NCBI RefSeq assembly: GCF_017874625.1
Contig: NZ_JAGIKZ010000027.1
Location: 1-50,966, forward strand
Source: Cytobacillus eiseniae
Lineage (GTDB): Bacteria; Bacillota; Bacilli; Bacillales; Cytobacillaceae
Direction: 5' to 3'
DNA: 50,966 nucleotides
The notes beneath the pieces are model-generated. The model had not been told where the DNA came from. It did not search any database and worked only from the letters and a program-made list of their open reading frames with translations. Below, in pieces: positions 36,364 through 43,556 of the stretch. How positions within the stretch are numbered: the stretch's first letter is position 1; the number at the start of each line of letters is the position of its first letter. The position numbers and the translations under genes were made by a program.

Positions 36364-36382
36364 GCAGCTATTTTGTAGCTGC
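36364..36382 (+). terminator. Hairpin after the SDR gene
   Basis: GCAGCTA-TTTTG-TAGCTGC, 46 bp after the stop. It is followed by a weak T-rich stretch, so the terminator call is tentative. Confidence 0.45.
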
Positions 36383-36397
36383 ATCCTTTGAAATACA

Positions 36398-36449
36398 AAA
36401 TGGCCAGACCCAAATGCGTAAATCTTTTGTTCGTTGGGTTTGGCCATTT
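36398..36449 (-). terminator. Large hairpin, probable terminator of the orphan reductase gene
   Basis: A 16-bp stem (AAATGGCCAGACCCAA against TTGGGTTTGGCCATTT, one G-T pair) with a 20-nt loop. On the minus strand TTTTGTATTT follows. Confidence 0.7.
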
Positions 36450-36635
36450 CATATACATAATTAGGAAAGTATACTATCTATCAAACTAGTTTTACAGGGT
36501 AGAATAAATCAGTTTGGTTTTGTAAGTTGAACGTTACAACATACTAATCACTACATATAAATTAGTTGAAAACATTGTTAGTAAATGTAAAAGTTTGTTG
36601 GTTATAAATTTTTGCTTCTCTTTACTATTAATCTA

Positions 36636-37253
36636 TTAACTTATTAATTGCTCTCTTCCTATTCGCTTTATAAATTTATAAAACGTCTCTCGTTTTTTAC
36701 CTAATTGTGAATAGAGGTGGATCATTTTTTCTACGGTTTCATACAATTCTTCTGGTGTTAAATTCTCCATCAGCAAAGATCCAACCTCAGCATCTTTCCC
36801 TTTTGCTTTTCCTCCAACATATAAATTGTAATAATCTTTAATTTTCATAACACCTATGTCGCTTAACATCGGTTCACCACAGCCAATTGGACAGCCTGTA
36901 TAAGCAACCTTTAAGGTAAAAGGTACCGGCATACCTGCAATCCGCCGATTTAATTCTTTTGCAACTGGCATTCCTTCTTCTTCTTCTCCTTTGCAAAAAT
37001 TGCAAGTTCTCAAGCTCTTTACGTAGTTTCCAACAGGATAACAAGCTAAGCCAACCTTTTGAAATTCCTTTATGATCTCCTCCATTTTAGTTTCTTGGAT
37101 ATCAATATAAAGTTGTTGGAACGCAGTTAATTCAAGTTCTTCATCATCATTCATATATTTTGAGATTGTCACCAGTTGTTTGGCGTTTAGTTTTGCTCCA
37201 AACCCTATCCCTCCATTAATTGCAAGCTTTATTTTTTTGACATCGTGTTCCAT
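36636..37253 (-). CDS. Orphan nitrite/sulphite-reductase-like protein
   Basis: A 205-residue protein resembling a single half of sirohaem nitrite/sulphite reductase: a ferredoxin-like N-terminal part (MEHDVKKIKLAINGGIGFGAKL) and a cluster region with Cys84-x2-Cys87 (RTCNFCKG) and Cys121-x3-Cys125 (TGCPIGCGEP). Full enzymes are two to three times longer and have Cys-x5-Cys as the first pair. It probably binds a 4Fe-4S cluster; catalysis is uncertain. The ATG at 37253 has AGGAGTGG 5 nt upstream. It lies after the copper operon on the same strand. Confidence 0.75.
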   Translation of the reverse strand: MEHDVKKIKLAINGGIGFGAKLNAKQLVTISKYMNDDEELELTAFQQLYIDIQETKMEEIIKEFQKVGLACYPVGNYVKSLRTCNFCKGEEEEGMPVAKELNRRIAGMPVPFTLKVAYTGCPIGCGEPMLSDIGVMKIKDYYNLYVGGKAKGKDAEVGSLLMENLTPEELYETVEKMIHLYSQLGKKRETFYKFIKRIGREQLIS

Positions 37254-37311
37254 ATTAACCACTCCTATTTTAATAATCTCCTATACATTGGGAAGGTATG
37301 TTAATGACGGA

Positions 37312-37349
37312 AATACTACCTATCACAGAATCCAGTGATAGGTAGTATT
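37312..37349. repeat. 15-bp perfect inverted repeat
   Basis: AATACTACCTATCAC and GTGATAGGTAGTATT, separated by 8 bp, lie between copA and the orphan reductase gene. There is no T-run, so it may be an operator for the downstream gene as well as a hairpin. Confidence 0.6.
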
Positions 37350-37389
37350 CACTAGGTATCTAAAAAAGGGGCTTAATTAGAAAACGATT

Positions 37390-39825
37390 CTACTTCTCTA
37401 GCTTTACTCTTTGTAATCGCAATGCGTTTAAAACGACAGAAACGGAGCTAAATGCCATCGCTGCACCAGCAAGCCAAGGTGCAAGGAATCCTGCTGCCGC
37501 AATTGGAATCCCAATCGTGTTATAAGCAAATGCCCAAAATAAGTTTTGTTTAATATTGCGCATCGTTTTACGGCTCATTAAAATAGCATCAGCAATGCTG
37601 TTAAGGTCCCCGTGTATGAGAGTTATATCCGCTGCTTCCATTGCCACATCAGTACCTGTTCCAATCGCCATCCCAATATTAGCAGTAGCGAGTGCTGGCG
37701 CGTCATTTATACCGTCACCGACCATTGCCACTTTTTTTCCCTGTTCTTGTAGTTTTTTCACTTCTTCTGCTTTTCCTTCAGGAAGTACTTCTGCAATGAC
37801 TGCATTAACGCCTACTTCTTTCCCAATCGCTTGGGCTGTACGTTCGTTATCACCTGTCATCATGATGACTGTAATGCCCATTTCTTGTAAACGATGAATC
37901 GCTTGTTGAGACGTATCTTTAATCGTATCTGCTACGGCAACTAATCCTGCGTATTGTCCATTAATACCAGCCAGCATTGCTGTCTTACCGTTTTTCTCCA
38001 ATTCCTCCATTGCTGGTAAAATGGATGTAATATCAATCCCATATTGCTGCATGAGTTTACGTGTTCCAATGATAACCCCTTGACCTGAAACGGTTGCTTG
38101 AACACCATAACCCGGAATCGCTTCAAAAAATTGAGTATGACCAAGTTCAATGCCTTTATCCTCAATTCCTTGTACGATCGCTTGTGCTAATGGATGCTCA
38201 GATTGTTTTTCTGCTGCACCGATGAGTGATAAGAAATTCTCTTCATCTTGACCCATTGCTAATAAAACATCTGTTAGTACAGGTTTACCATGTGTGACAG
38301 TACCTGTTTTATCAACAACCACCGTGTCTATCGCTTGCGTCTGTTCTAAATGTTCGCCACCTTTGAATAAAATACCAAACTCAGCTGCACGGCCTGAACC
38401 AGCCATAATAGAAGTTGGCGTTGCAAGTCCTAGTGCACATGGACAAGCAATAACTAGAACAGCAATTAAAACTTCCAATGCTGGTGTAAGCTCCCCTGGT
38501 TGAACCCAGAAAATCCAAATCAAGAAAGTAAGGATTGCAATTCCCACGACAATCGGGACAAAAATACCTGAAATTTGGTCAGCCAAACGTTGAATGGGTG
38601 CTTTAGAACCTTGTGCATCTTCTACTACTTTAATGATTTGAGCTAAAGCTGTATCACGTCCTACTTTAGTTGTTTTCATTTTGATAAAACCATTTTTATT
38701 TATTGTTGATCCGTATAATATGTCACCTTCTATTTTATCCACTGGCAAGCTTTCACCAGTTAACATCGATTCATCCACAGCCGTTGTTCCTTCTAATACT
38801 TCACCATCAACAGGGATTTTTTCCCCTGGCTTCACTAAAATCATATCACCAATGACTACTTCCTCTAACGGTACTTCCTTTTCAATCCCATCACGTACAA
38901 CAATGGCTGTTTTGGCTTGAAGACCCATTAACTTTTTAATCGCTTCAGATGAACGTCCTTTTGCCTTTGCTTCAAATAGTTTACCTAATAAAATAAGGGT
39001 AATTAGTACCGCACTTGTTTCGAAATATAAATGTGGTACATGGTGTGTTCCAACTGTAACAATCGCTTGATATAAACTATAAAAGTAGGCTGCGGAAGTA
39101 CCCATAGCAACGAGTACATCCATATTGGCACCACCATTTCGAAGTGATTTATAGGCACCAACATAAAACTGTTTCCCGATTAGAAATTGTACCGGTGTTG
39201 CTAATAACATTTGAATCCATGGATTCATTAAGAAGTCTGGGACGTATAAGAACGATGTGAAAGAAAAATGCCCAACCATTGTCCATAATAATGGCAATGA
39301 TAAAATCGCTGAAAAGATGAATTTACGCTGTTGATCTTTTATATGCTTTTCACGGTGATCTACTTGTGCCATATCCTCTTTCTTTTGGTGTGCACCATAA
39401 CCAAGTTTCTCAACCTTTGCAATTATGTCTGATATAGTTATTTCTGAAGGGTTAAATTCAATGCTTGCTGTTTCAAGCGCTAGATTAACGCTTGCCATTG
39501 AAACACCTTCTATTTTATTTAATCCTTTTTCGATACGTGTTGAACATGCAGCACATGTCATTCCTATGATATCAAACTCCGCTTTTTGCTTTACAACACC
39601 ATAGCCAAGTGCTTCTATTTTCTTTTCGAAATCAGCTTCACTTAACATTGATGGATCATATTTAATCGTTGACTTTTCAAGTGCTAAATTGACGGATGCT
39701 TGCTCAACACCCTCCATTTTATTTAACCCTTTTTCGATGCGTGTTGAACATGCGGCACATGTCATTCCTGTAATTTGAATGCTCGTTTCTTTCCATTTAC
39801 TAACATCTATAGCTTCTGTACTCAT
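37390..39825 (-). CDS. copA: Copper-exporting P1B-type ATPase
   Basis: An 811-residue membrane ATPase. Two N-terminal heavy-metal domains ([14 protein letters not shown]; Cys23/26 and Cys91/94), the membrane copper motif CPC ([11 protein letters not shown]), phosphorylation site [15 protein letters not shown], and [11 protein letters not shown]. It exports Cu(I). The ATG at 39825 has GGAGAGA upstream. Separate transcription from csoR-copZ is likely: a terminator and its own CsoR-type box lie between copZ and copA. Confidence 0.96.
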   Translation of the reverse strand: MSTEAIDVSKWKETSIQITGMTCAACSTRIEKGLNKMEGVEQASVNLALEKSTIKYDPSMLSEADFEKKIEALGYGVVKQKAEFDIIGMTCAACSTRIEKGLNKIEGVSMASVNLALETASIEFNPSEITISDIIAKVEKLGYGAHQKKEDMAQVDHREKHIKDQQRKFIFSAILSLPLLWTMVGHFSFTSFLYVPDFLMNPWIQMLLATPVQFLIGKQFYVGAYKSLRNGGANMDVLVAMGTSAAYFYSLYQAIVTVGTHHVPHLYFETSAVLITLILLGKLFEAKAKGRSSEAIKKLMGLQAKTAIVVRDGIEKEVPLEEVVIGDMILVKPGEKIPVDGEVLEGTTAVDESMLTGESLPVDKIEGDILYGSTINKNGFIKMKTTKVGRDTALAQIIKVVEDAQGSKAPIQRLADQISGIFVPIVVGIAILTFLIWIFWVQPGELTPALEVLIAVLVIACPCALGLATPTSIMAGSGRAAEFGILFKGGEHLEQTQAIDTVVVDKTGTVTHGKPVLTDVLLAMGQDEENFLSLIGAAEKQSEHPLAQAIVQGIEDKGIELGHTQFFEAIPGYGVQATVSGQGVIIGTRKLMQQYGIDITSILPAMEELEKNGKTAMLAGINGQYAGLVAVADTIKDTSQQAIHRLQEMGITVIMMTGDNERTAQAIGKEVGVNAVIAEVLPEGKAEEVKKLQEQGKKVAMVGDGINDAPALATANIGMAIGTGTDVAMEAADITLIHGDLNSIADAILMSRKTMRNIKQNLFWAFAYNTIGIPIAAAGFLAPWLAGAAMAFSSVSVVLNALRLQRVKLEK

Positions 39826-39842
39826 GATCTCTCCACCTTCCA

Positions 39843-39861
39843 TATACCTATAAGGGGTATA
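39843..39861 (-). promoter_or_regulatory. CsoR-type operator of copA
   Basis: TATACCTATAAGGGGTATA matches the CsoR box (ATACC...GGGGTAT, 17-bp core). It lies 18 bp upstream of copA. Confidence 0.8.
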
Positions 39862-39869
39862 ATTATTAT

Positions 39870-39899
39870 AAAATGAAAGAGTGCTCTAAAAGCACTCTT
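39870..39899 (-). terminator. Terminator between copZ and copA
   Basis: AAGAGTGCT pairs with AGCACTCTT, followed on the minus strand by TCATTTTATAATT. It overlaps the copZ stop codon. Confidence 0.7.
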
Positions 39900-40110
39900 A
39901 TTCTACGTCATATCCTTGATCTTCAATCGTTTCTTTAATTTTATCAAGGGGTACTTTCGCTTCATTAAAGGATACTTCAACCAAAGCTTCGTCTAATTTT
40001 ACGTTCACACTGTTTACACCTACTAATTCACTGACACTTCCTTCTACAGACTTTACACAATGTCCACATGACATTCCTTGTACATTTAATGATATCGTTT
40101 GCATCTTCAT
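39898..40110 (-). CDS. copZ: Copper chaperone
   Basis: A 70-residue heavy-metal-associated domain with GMSCGHC (Cys15, Cys18). CopZ carries Cu(I) to CopA. AAGGAGAG precedes the ATG at 40110. Confidence 0.94.
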   Translation of the reverse strand: MKMQTISLNVQGMSCGHCVKSVEGSVSELVGVNSVNVKLDEALVEVSFNEAKVPLDKIKETIEDQGYDVE

Positions 40111-40161
40111 ACTCTCCTTTAACCCCCATACCACATAGGCGTATATATGGCTGAAAAAAAT

Positions 40162-40494
40162 TTATCTTTTCATAAGTTTTTGAATGGTAATCACCAATTC
40201 GTCTAATACCTCATGCTCCCCTTCAGAAAGCCGATCTACCACACACCCTTTTAAATGCCCTTCTAAAAGAATCCTGGCTACACTATTGATAGCAGATTGT
40301 GTTGCTGATATCTGAGTGATAACATCATCACAGTATACATCCCTGTCAATCATTCCTTTGATTCCTCGTATTTGGCCTTCGATACGATTTAATCGAGTTG
40401 TTAAATCCTTTTTTACACGCTCAGGATGATGACTTTTTCTACAAGAGCTGCCGTCTTCTGTATGGCAAACATCTACTTTTAATGGGTTTTCCAT
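40162..40494 (-). CDS. csoR: Copper-sensing repressor CsoR
   Basis: A 110-residue all-helical repressor. The Cu(I) ligands are Cys55 (VYCDDV), His80 and Cys84 (EGHLKGC), the CsoR C-H-C signature; CstR-type sulphide sensors lack the His. Copper binding releases it from DNA. It is first gene of the csoR-copZ unit and has its own box upstream. Confidence 0.95.
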   Translation of the reverse strand: MENPLKVDVCHTEDGSSCRKSHHPERVKKDLTTRLNRIEGQIRGIKGMIDRDVYCDDVITQISATQSAINSVARILLEGHLKGCVVDRLSEGEHEVLDELVITIQKLMKR

Positions 40495-40524
40495 CTAATC
40501 CCCCCTAACATAATTAAATTTTAC

Positions 40525-40543
40525 CATACCCTAGATAGGTATG
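40525..40543 (-). promoter_or_regulatory. CsoR-type operator of csoR-copZ
   Basis: CATACCCTAGATAGGTATG, a 17-bp-core palindrome like the copA box. It lies 31 bp upstream of csoR. Confidence 0.8.
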
Positions 40544-40665
40544 TAAAGAGGCAATTTTATTTTTTATCCATTCTTCATATACATGGTTTCACATCTACTA
40601 TTAAAAGACTTTATCTCTGTACACTGTGGTCTTGGAAAACAGTCTACTAGCAGCATGACATACAT

Positions 40666-41268
40666 TCATTCCGGTTTCTGAGCAACAAATTGAATAATAT
40701 GTGCTAAACCAGTATGTAATTCGCCCTCATGCCGAATCGCCTCACCCATAAAAAAATGTACAATTTTCCAATCCAAAAAAGCTTGCAGAAACTCTTCCGG
40801 AGAATAAAGGAAATTGATATCTTTAGGTCCCCCGCTTTTATATGAAAGTTGATGAATGGAATATACCTCTGACACATAATAACCACCAGGTTTAACTGCT
40901 TTTTTTACTCCCTCAAATGTTCTTTTACGTGTTTCTTTTGGGAAGTGGCCAAATACACAAACAATTGAATCCCATAAACCTGTTTCCCAGACAGCTTCGT
41001 TTAAATCAACAAGCTCTGTTTGAACTGTTACTCCTTTGCTTTCAGCAAGTTTTCTCGTTTTTAGCAGTCCAGATTCGGCAAAATCCCATGCAGTTACCTT
41101 CATTCCTTTTTCAGCTAAAAACACAGCATTTCTACCTTCACCTTCAGCGATAGCCAAAGCTTCTCCGGATAATTGTAGCTTTAATTGCATATCAGAAATG
41201 AACACATTTGGCTCCGTTCCATAAACATAATTTTTAGCTTGAAATCGATCATTCCAATGATTACTCAT
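40666..41268 (-). CDS. TehB-like SAM-dependent methyltransferase
   Basis: A 200-residue methyltransferase of the TehB/thiopurine-type group. The N-terminus WNDRFQAKNYVYGTEPNVF, motif I AIAEGEGRNAVFLAEKG and VTAWDFAESGL are characteristic. TehB-type enzymes can methylate tellurite and selenite. It lies 60 bp downstream of the HesB-like selenoprotein gene, though a terminator is between them. AAAGGAGA precedes the ATG at 41268. A role in selenium or thiol detoxification is inferred. Confidence 0.82.
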   Translation of the reverse strand: MSNHWNDRFQAKNYVYGTEPNVFISDMQLKLQLSGEALAIAEGEGRNAVFLAEKGMKVTAWDFAESGLLKTRKLAESKGVTVQTELVDLNEAVWETGLWDSIVCVFGHFPKETRKRTFEGVKKAVKPGGYYVSEVYSIHQLSYKSGGPKDINFLYSPEEFLQAFLDWKIVHFFMGEAIRHEGELHTGLAHIIQFVAQKPE

Positions 41269-41297
41269 AATAGTCTCCTTTTTATTAGAAAAAAGTA

Positions 41298-41325
41298 TGT
41301 AAAAAAAGGGCAAGAATAGCCCTTT
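41298..41325 (-). terminator. Terminator of the HesB-like selenoprotein gene
   Basis: On the minus strand AAAGGGC pairs with GCCCTTT around TATTCTT, followed by TTTTT. Confidence 0.88.
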
Positions 41326-41328
41326 AAC

Positions 41329-41616
41329 TTAAACTTGAAGCACGGTAAACTGTCCGCCTCCAAATAATGTCTTTATATAATCAATCTTTACATGATTAAA
41401 ATAGACCTGATCTCTTTCATTTACTAAAAATCCGATTCCATCTTGTTCAATCATTTCATCATTTTCTAAAGCTGACTCTTCCAGAGTCAGACGTAACTGA
41501 GGTCCCCCTCAGCCAATGCCCATTGAAAAACGAATCAGCGGTTTTTTCCCCTCATTGATGACATCTTGAACTTCACTTTTAATAGCTGAAATGGCAGCAT
41601 GCGTAACTTTAACCAT
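41329..41616 (-). CDS. HesB-like selenoprotein (in-frame UGA read as selenocysteine)
   Basis: A 95-residue IscA/HesB-fold protein if UGA at 41511-41509 is read through. The start is at 41616 behind GGAGGTG; the stop is TAA at 41329. The N-part runs MVKVTHAAISAIKSEVQDVI, then SMGIG-U-GGPQLRL (U at residue 36), then LEENDEMIEQDG-type acidic region and YIKTLFGGGQFTVLQV. The U occupies the Cys position of the GIGCGGP motif, and both sides of the UGA are intact. A SECIS-type hairpin follows. HesB-like selenoproteins are known in Firmicutes. The function is unproven; redox or Fe-S/Se chemistry is likely. The gene has its own palindromic box upstream and terminator downstream. Confidence 0.85.
41472..41490 (-). 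promoter_or_regulatory. bSECIS element of the HesB-like gene
   Basis: CTGACTCT pairs perfectly with AGAGTCAG around loop GGA. The loop begins 26 nt after the UGA and has G at its first two positions. This fits the bacterial SECIS model (loop 16-37 nt after UGA, G in the first two loop bases). Confidence 0.8.
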
Positions 41617-41663
41617 TTTGCACCTCCATGATTTTATTGTGTCTAAATTAGATAATTCTCATA

Positions 41664-41679
41664 ATGCCCCTGTGGGTAT
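41664..41679 (-). promoter_or_regulatory. CsoR/CstR-like palindrome before the HesB-like gene
   Basis: ATGCCCCTGTGGGTAT differs by one base from ATACCC-N4-GGGTAT. It lies 48 bp upstream of the start codon. The spacing (N4) is that of the boxes at 43009 and 43251, not of the copA and csoR boxes (N5). Confidence 0.6.
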
Positions 41680-41741
41680 AGTTTGAAACAAAAGTTTAAT
41701 CTTGTCAAAGCTTTTGAATTTACAAATTTATCTAATGCTCG

Positions 41742-42608
41742 TTAATCGCTCATATTTTCAATTAATTGGTTCATCATTTCTTTATCCATAGGACCGACTA
41801 TTTTCTTGCGTATTATTCCATGAGAATCAATGAAGTAACTTGTAGGAATTGTAATTGCTTGATATAAAGTGCCTATATCTCCCTCTTCGTCAAGTAAAAC
41901 AGGAAAAGTTACGTTTCTCTCTTCCATGAATTCTTTCACATTTTCCGAATTTTTCTCTGATGTAGTCAAATTGATGGCAAGTATTTCGACATTGGATTTA
42001 TCTCTTGTAGCATAAAATTCTTGCATATGCGGGATTTCAGCTTTACATGGTGGACACCATGTTGCCCAGAAATTTAGAATGAGCTTTTTCCCTTGTAGAT
42101 CTGATAGTTTAACGTTCGTATCTTCTAAACTCTTTAATACAAAATCTGGTGCTTTATTTCCTTCTTGAAGACCAACTTCTACGGTCTTTGTTGTCGCTGT
42201 ATTCACTTTTGGCTTGTCGTTGTTCAAAATAAGGTTTACTAAGAAATAGCTACACATTACCGCAAAGGCAAAAATAACCACGGACTGTATAATCACTACA
42301 TTTGTTACCATTAATTTTCTGGTCGTGAAAAAGAAATAGATTAGTGCACAGAGCATTCCTAAAAATAAACCCTTCAATCCGCCTGTAAAATATAATAAGG
42401 ACATTGGACTTTCAATAACTAATTTCGGTTCGAACAGCAACAAACTGCCTTTCCAAATGAGAAAACCCCAAAAAAGACTATTTAATGCCAAATCAAATAT
42501 TTGTTTTCCAGAATCTCCTTTTTGTGAACGATTCAGCCATAATTTCAGAAATACAAATCCGATCACAATAGCAATGCTAAGAACAATCCATTTCATCATA
42601 ATAGTCAT
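41742..42608 (-). CDS. Membrane-anchored TlpA/ResA-type thiol-disulfide oxidoreductase
   Basis: A 288-residue protein. The first ~130 residues have four or five hydrophobic segments; a thioredoxin-like domain follows, with active site WCPPC (Cys185, Cys188) in LNFWATWCPPCKAEIPHM and the cis-Pro in AITIPTSYFID. It faces outside and reduces or oxidises disulfides, as ResA and related proteins do. The multi-span N-terminus is unusual compared with single-anchored ResA. The nearest strong Shine-Dalgarno (AGGGGGAG) precedes a minimal ATG-TAA pair at 42628-42623, just upstream. Confidence 0.85.
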   Translation of the reverse strand: MTIMMKWIVLSIAIVIGFVFLKLWLNRSQKGDSGKQIFDLALNSLFWGFLIWKGSLLLFEPKLVIESPMSLLYFTGGLKGLFLGMLCALIYFFFTTRKLMVTNVVIIQSVVIFAFAVMCSYFLVNLILNNDKPKVNTATTKTVEVGLQEGNKAPDFVLKSLEDTNVKLSDLQGKKLILNFWATWCPPCKAEIPHMQEFYATRDKSNVEILAINLTTSEKNSENVKEFMEERNVTFPVLLDEEGDIGTLYQAITIPTSYFIDSHGIIRKKIVGPMDKEMMNQLIENMSD

Positions 42609-42774
42609 AGAACCAATTTGGATTACATTTATTTAAGGCTCCCCCTTTCTTACATTTGATTGCTTGTTAACACTATCAATTAGAACCTATCACTGCCTCG
42701 TTTTTATTATCACATAATCGAGATAATCATTTGGTTCATGATATGTTTCTCCCATTCCTTGCGAATATGGAAGA

Positions 42775-42951
42775 TCAATTAAAGGCTTTAAAAATTAAGT
42801 AAATGACTCCTACCAGGAGCCATACAAACGTTCCTGGTCATATTGGAAATGGTTTTTTTACCTGTTTTCCAACTCCAGTAACCTTTGTCTGACTGATTCC
42901 TCAAGAATTCGGCGAGGAACAATTCTTCATTTTTTTTTCTTGTTCTGACAT
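42775..42951 (-). CDS. Candidate small membrane selenoprotein with two UGA codons
   Basis: A 58-codon frame, interrupted only by UGA at 42903-42901 (residue 17) and 42840-42838 (residue 38). Start at 42951 with GAGGAGG 7 nt upstream (ATG at 42954 also possible). The product reads MSEQEKKMKNCSSPNS-U-G..., a basic linker KQVKKPFPI-U-PG, then a single membrane span TFVWLLVGVIYLIFKAFN and stop. The second UGA is followed by a very good SECIS-like hairpin; the first has only a weaker one (TTAC..TG with CA..GTAA, loop starting with G, 25 nt downstream). Cys11 and U17 could form a redox pair. I do not recognise the family. The alternative is a pseudogene with two nonsense mutations, both UGA; Trp at residue 38 would also be natural. 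Confidence 0.5.
42803..42823 (-). promoter_or_regulatory. bSECIS-like hairpin after the second UGA
   Basis: ATGGCTCCT pairs with AGGAGTCAT (nine pairs, one G-T) around loop GGT. The loop begins 23 nt after the UGA and has G first. Its design is nearly that of the HesB hairpin 1.3 kb away. Confidence 0.6.
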
Positions 42952-43008
42952 CATATAGCCTCCTCATCAAATTTTTTAATATACTTTTATTCCATAGGTA
43001 TATTTTAA

Positions 43009-43024
43009 TTACCCATTAGGGTAT
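43009..43024 (-). promoter_or_regulatory. CsoR/CstR-like palindrome before the small selenoprotein gene
   Basis: TTACCCATTAGGGTAT, ATACCC-N4-GGGTAT with one mismatch, 58 bp upstream of the start codon. Confidence 0.6.
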
Positions 43025-43152
43025 TTATACAATCAAAAATAAAAGGCCAAACCTCTTCCTTTTTCCACTCAGATTATCTATTATCACATCATCTGTCTAT
43101 CTCCAATTTGAGTCATTATAACCTATCTAATTCATCTTTCATGAAAATTGAA

Positions 43153-43218
43153 GGCTGTTTTCGTAAACCGTTCATTTTCACAATTGATTAAAAAACAACA
43201 ATCTTTTACAAAAGAGCC
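43153..43218. mobile_element. MITE-like element, copy C (66-bp internal deletion)
   Basis: It is flanked by perfect 8-bp duplication AAATTGAA (43145-43152 and 43219-43226). It begins GGCTGTTTTCGTAAAC and ends CAACAATCTTTTACAAAAGAGCC (23 bp, given here in two parts: CAACAATCTTTTA and CAAAAGAGCC). It lacks the GC-rich core of copies A and B. The join falls in TTCGTAAAC, a motif found near both ends of copy B, so it probably arose by recombination between those direct repeats. Confidence 0.85.
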
Positions 43219-43250
43219 AAATTGAAGAACACATAACATATTTTTATGTT

Positions 43251-43266
43251 ATACCCTTTAGGGTAT
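43251..43266. promoter_or_regulatory. CsoR/CstR-like perfect palindrome
   Basis: ATACCCTTTAGGGTAT, a perfect ATACCC-N4-GGGTAT palindrome. It lies 300 bp upstream of the small selenoprotein gene and 15 bp before the island repeat. No gene starts close by on the plus strand; it may be an orphan or distal site. Confidence 0.6.
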
Positions 43267-43315
43267 GTTGTCAACTAGATAACAAAGACCACACAAAAGT
43301 AGTTTCCTTAAAAAG

Positions 43316-43403
43316 GAAAAAAGACATATCTCAAAAAATGAAATATGCCTTTTGCTTATGATCCGAGAGGGATTCAAACCCTCGACCCCATCCCTGTCAA
43401 GGA
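43316..43403 (-). repeat. Left 88-bp direct repeat with tRNA-Val 3'-part remnant
   Basis: It matches 45724-45811 over 88 bp with about four mismatches. It contains the tRNA-Val sequence from the anticodon arm to the 3' end and the tRNA's terminator hairpin (GGCATATTTC...GAGATATGTCTTTTTT). After it, the tRNA sequence GGATGTATTC resumes at 43417 behind a ~16-bp insertion, so it is a decayed tRNA copy. The two repeats bracket 2.3 kb of accessory genes. Confidence 0.85.
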
Positions 43404-43556
43404 AAGCTCCAAAGTTGGATGTATTCCAAAAAAATTTGAAGAACCCTTATTTGTCGGCTGTTTTAACGACCTATTTCTGATGTAAAATGAGGTATTGGGA
43501 GGTTTTACGAAAGAGTTTCACCTGCATTTCACCCTTATTAACCCTAAAGAGAAACT

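Noticed and set aside
42670..42790. Minus-strand stretch reading PLIDLPYSQGMGETYHEPND and onward
   Set aside because: It is about 31 codons, protein-like in composition, but without a convincing start site; possibly a gene remnant. Not annotated.
42788..42970. Minus-strand 60-codon frame in a different phase over the small selenoprotein gene
   Set aside because: Its only start is a position without the GAGGAGG at correct spacing, and it does not contain the membrane span; the UGA-containing frame fits the site better.
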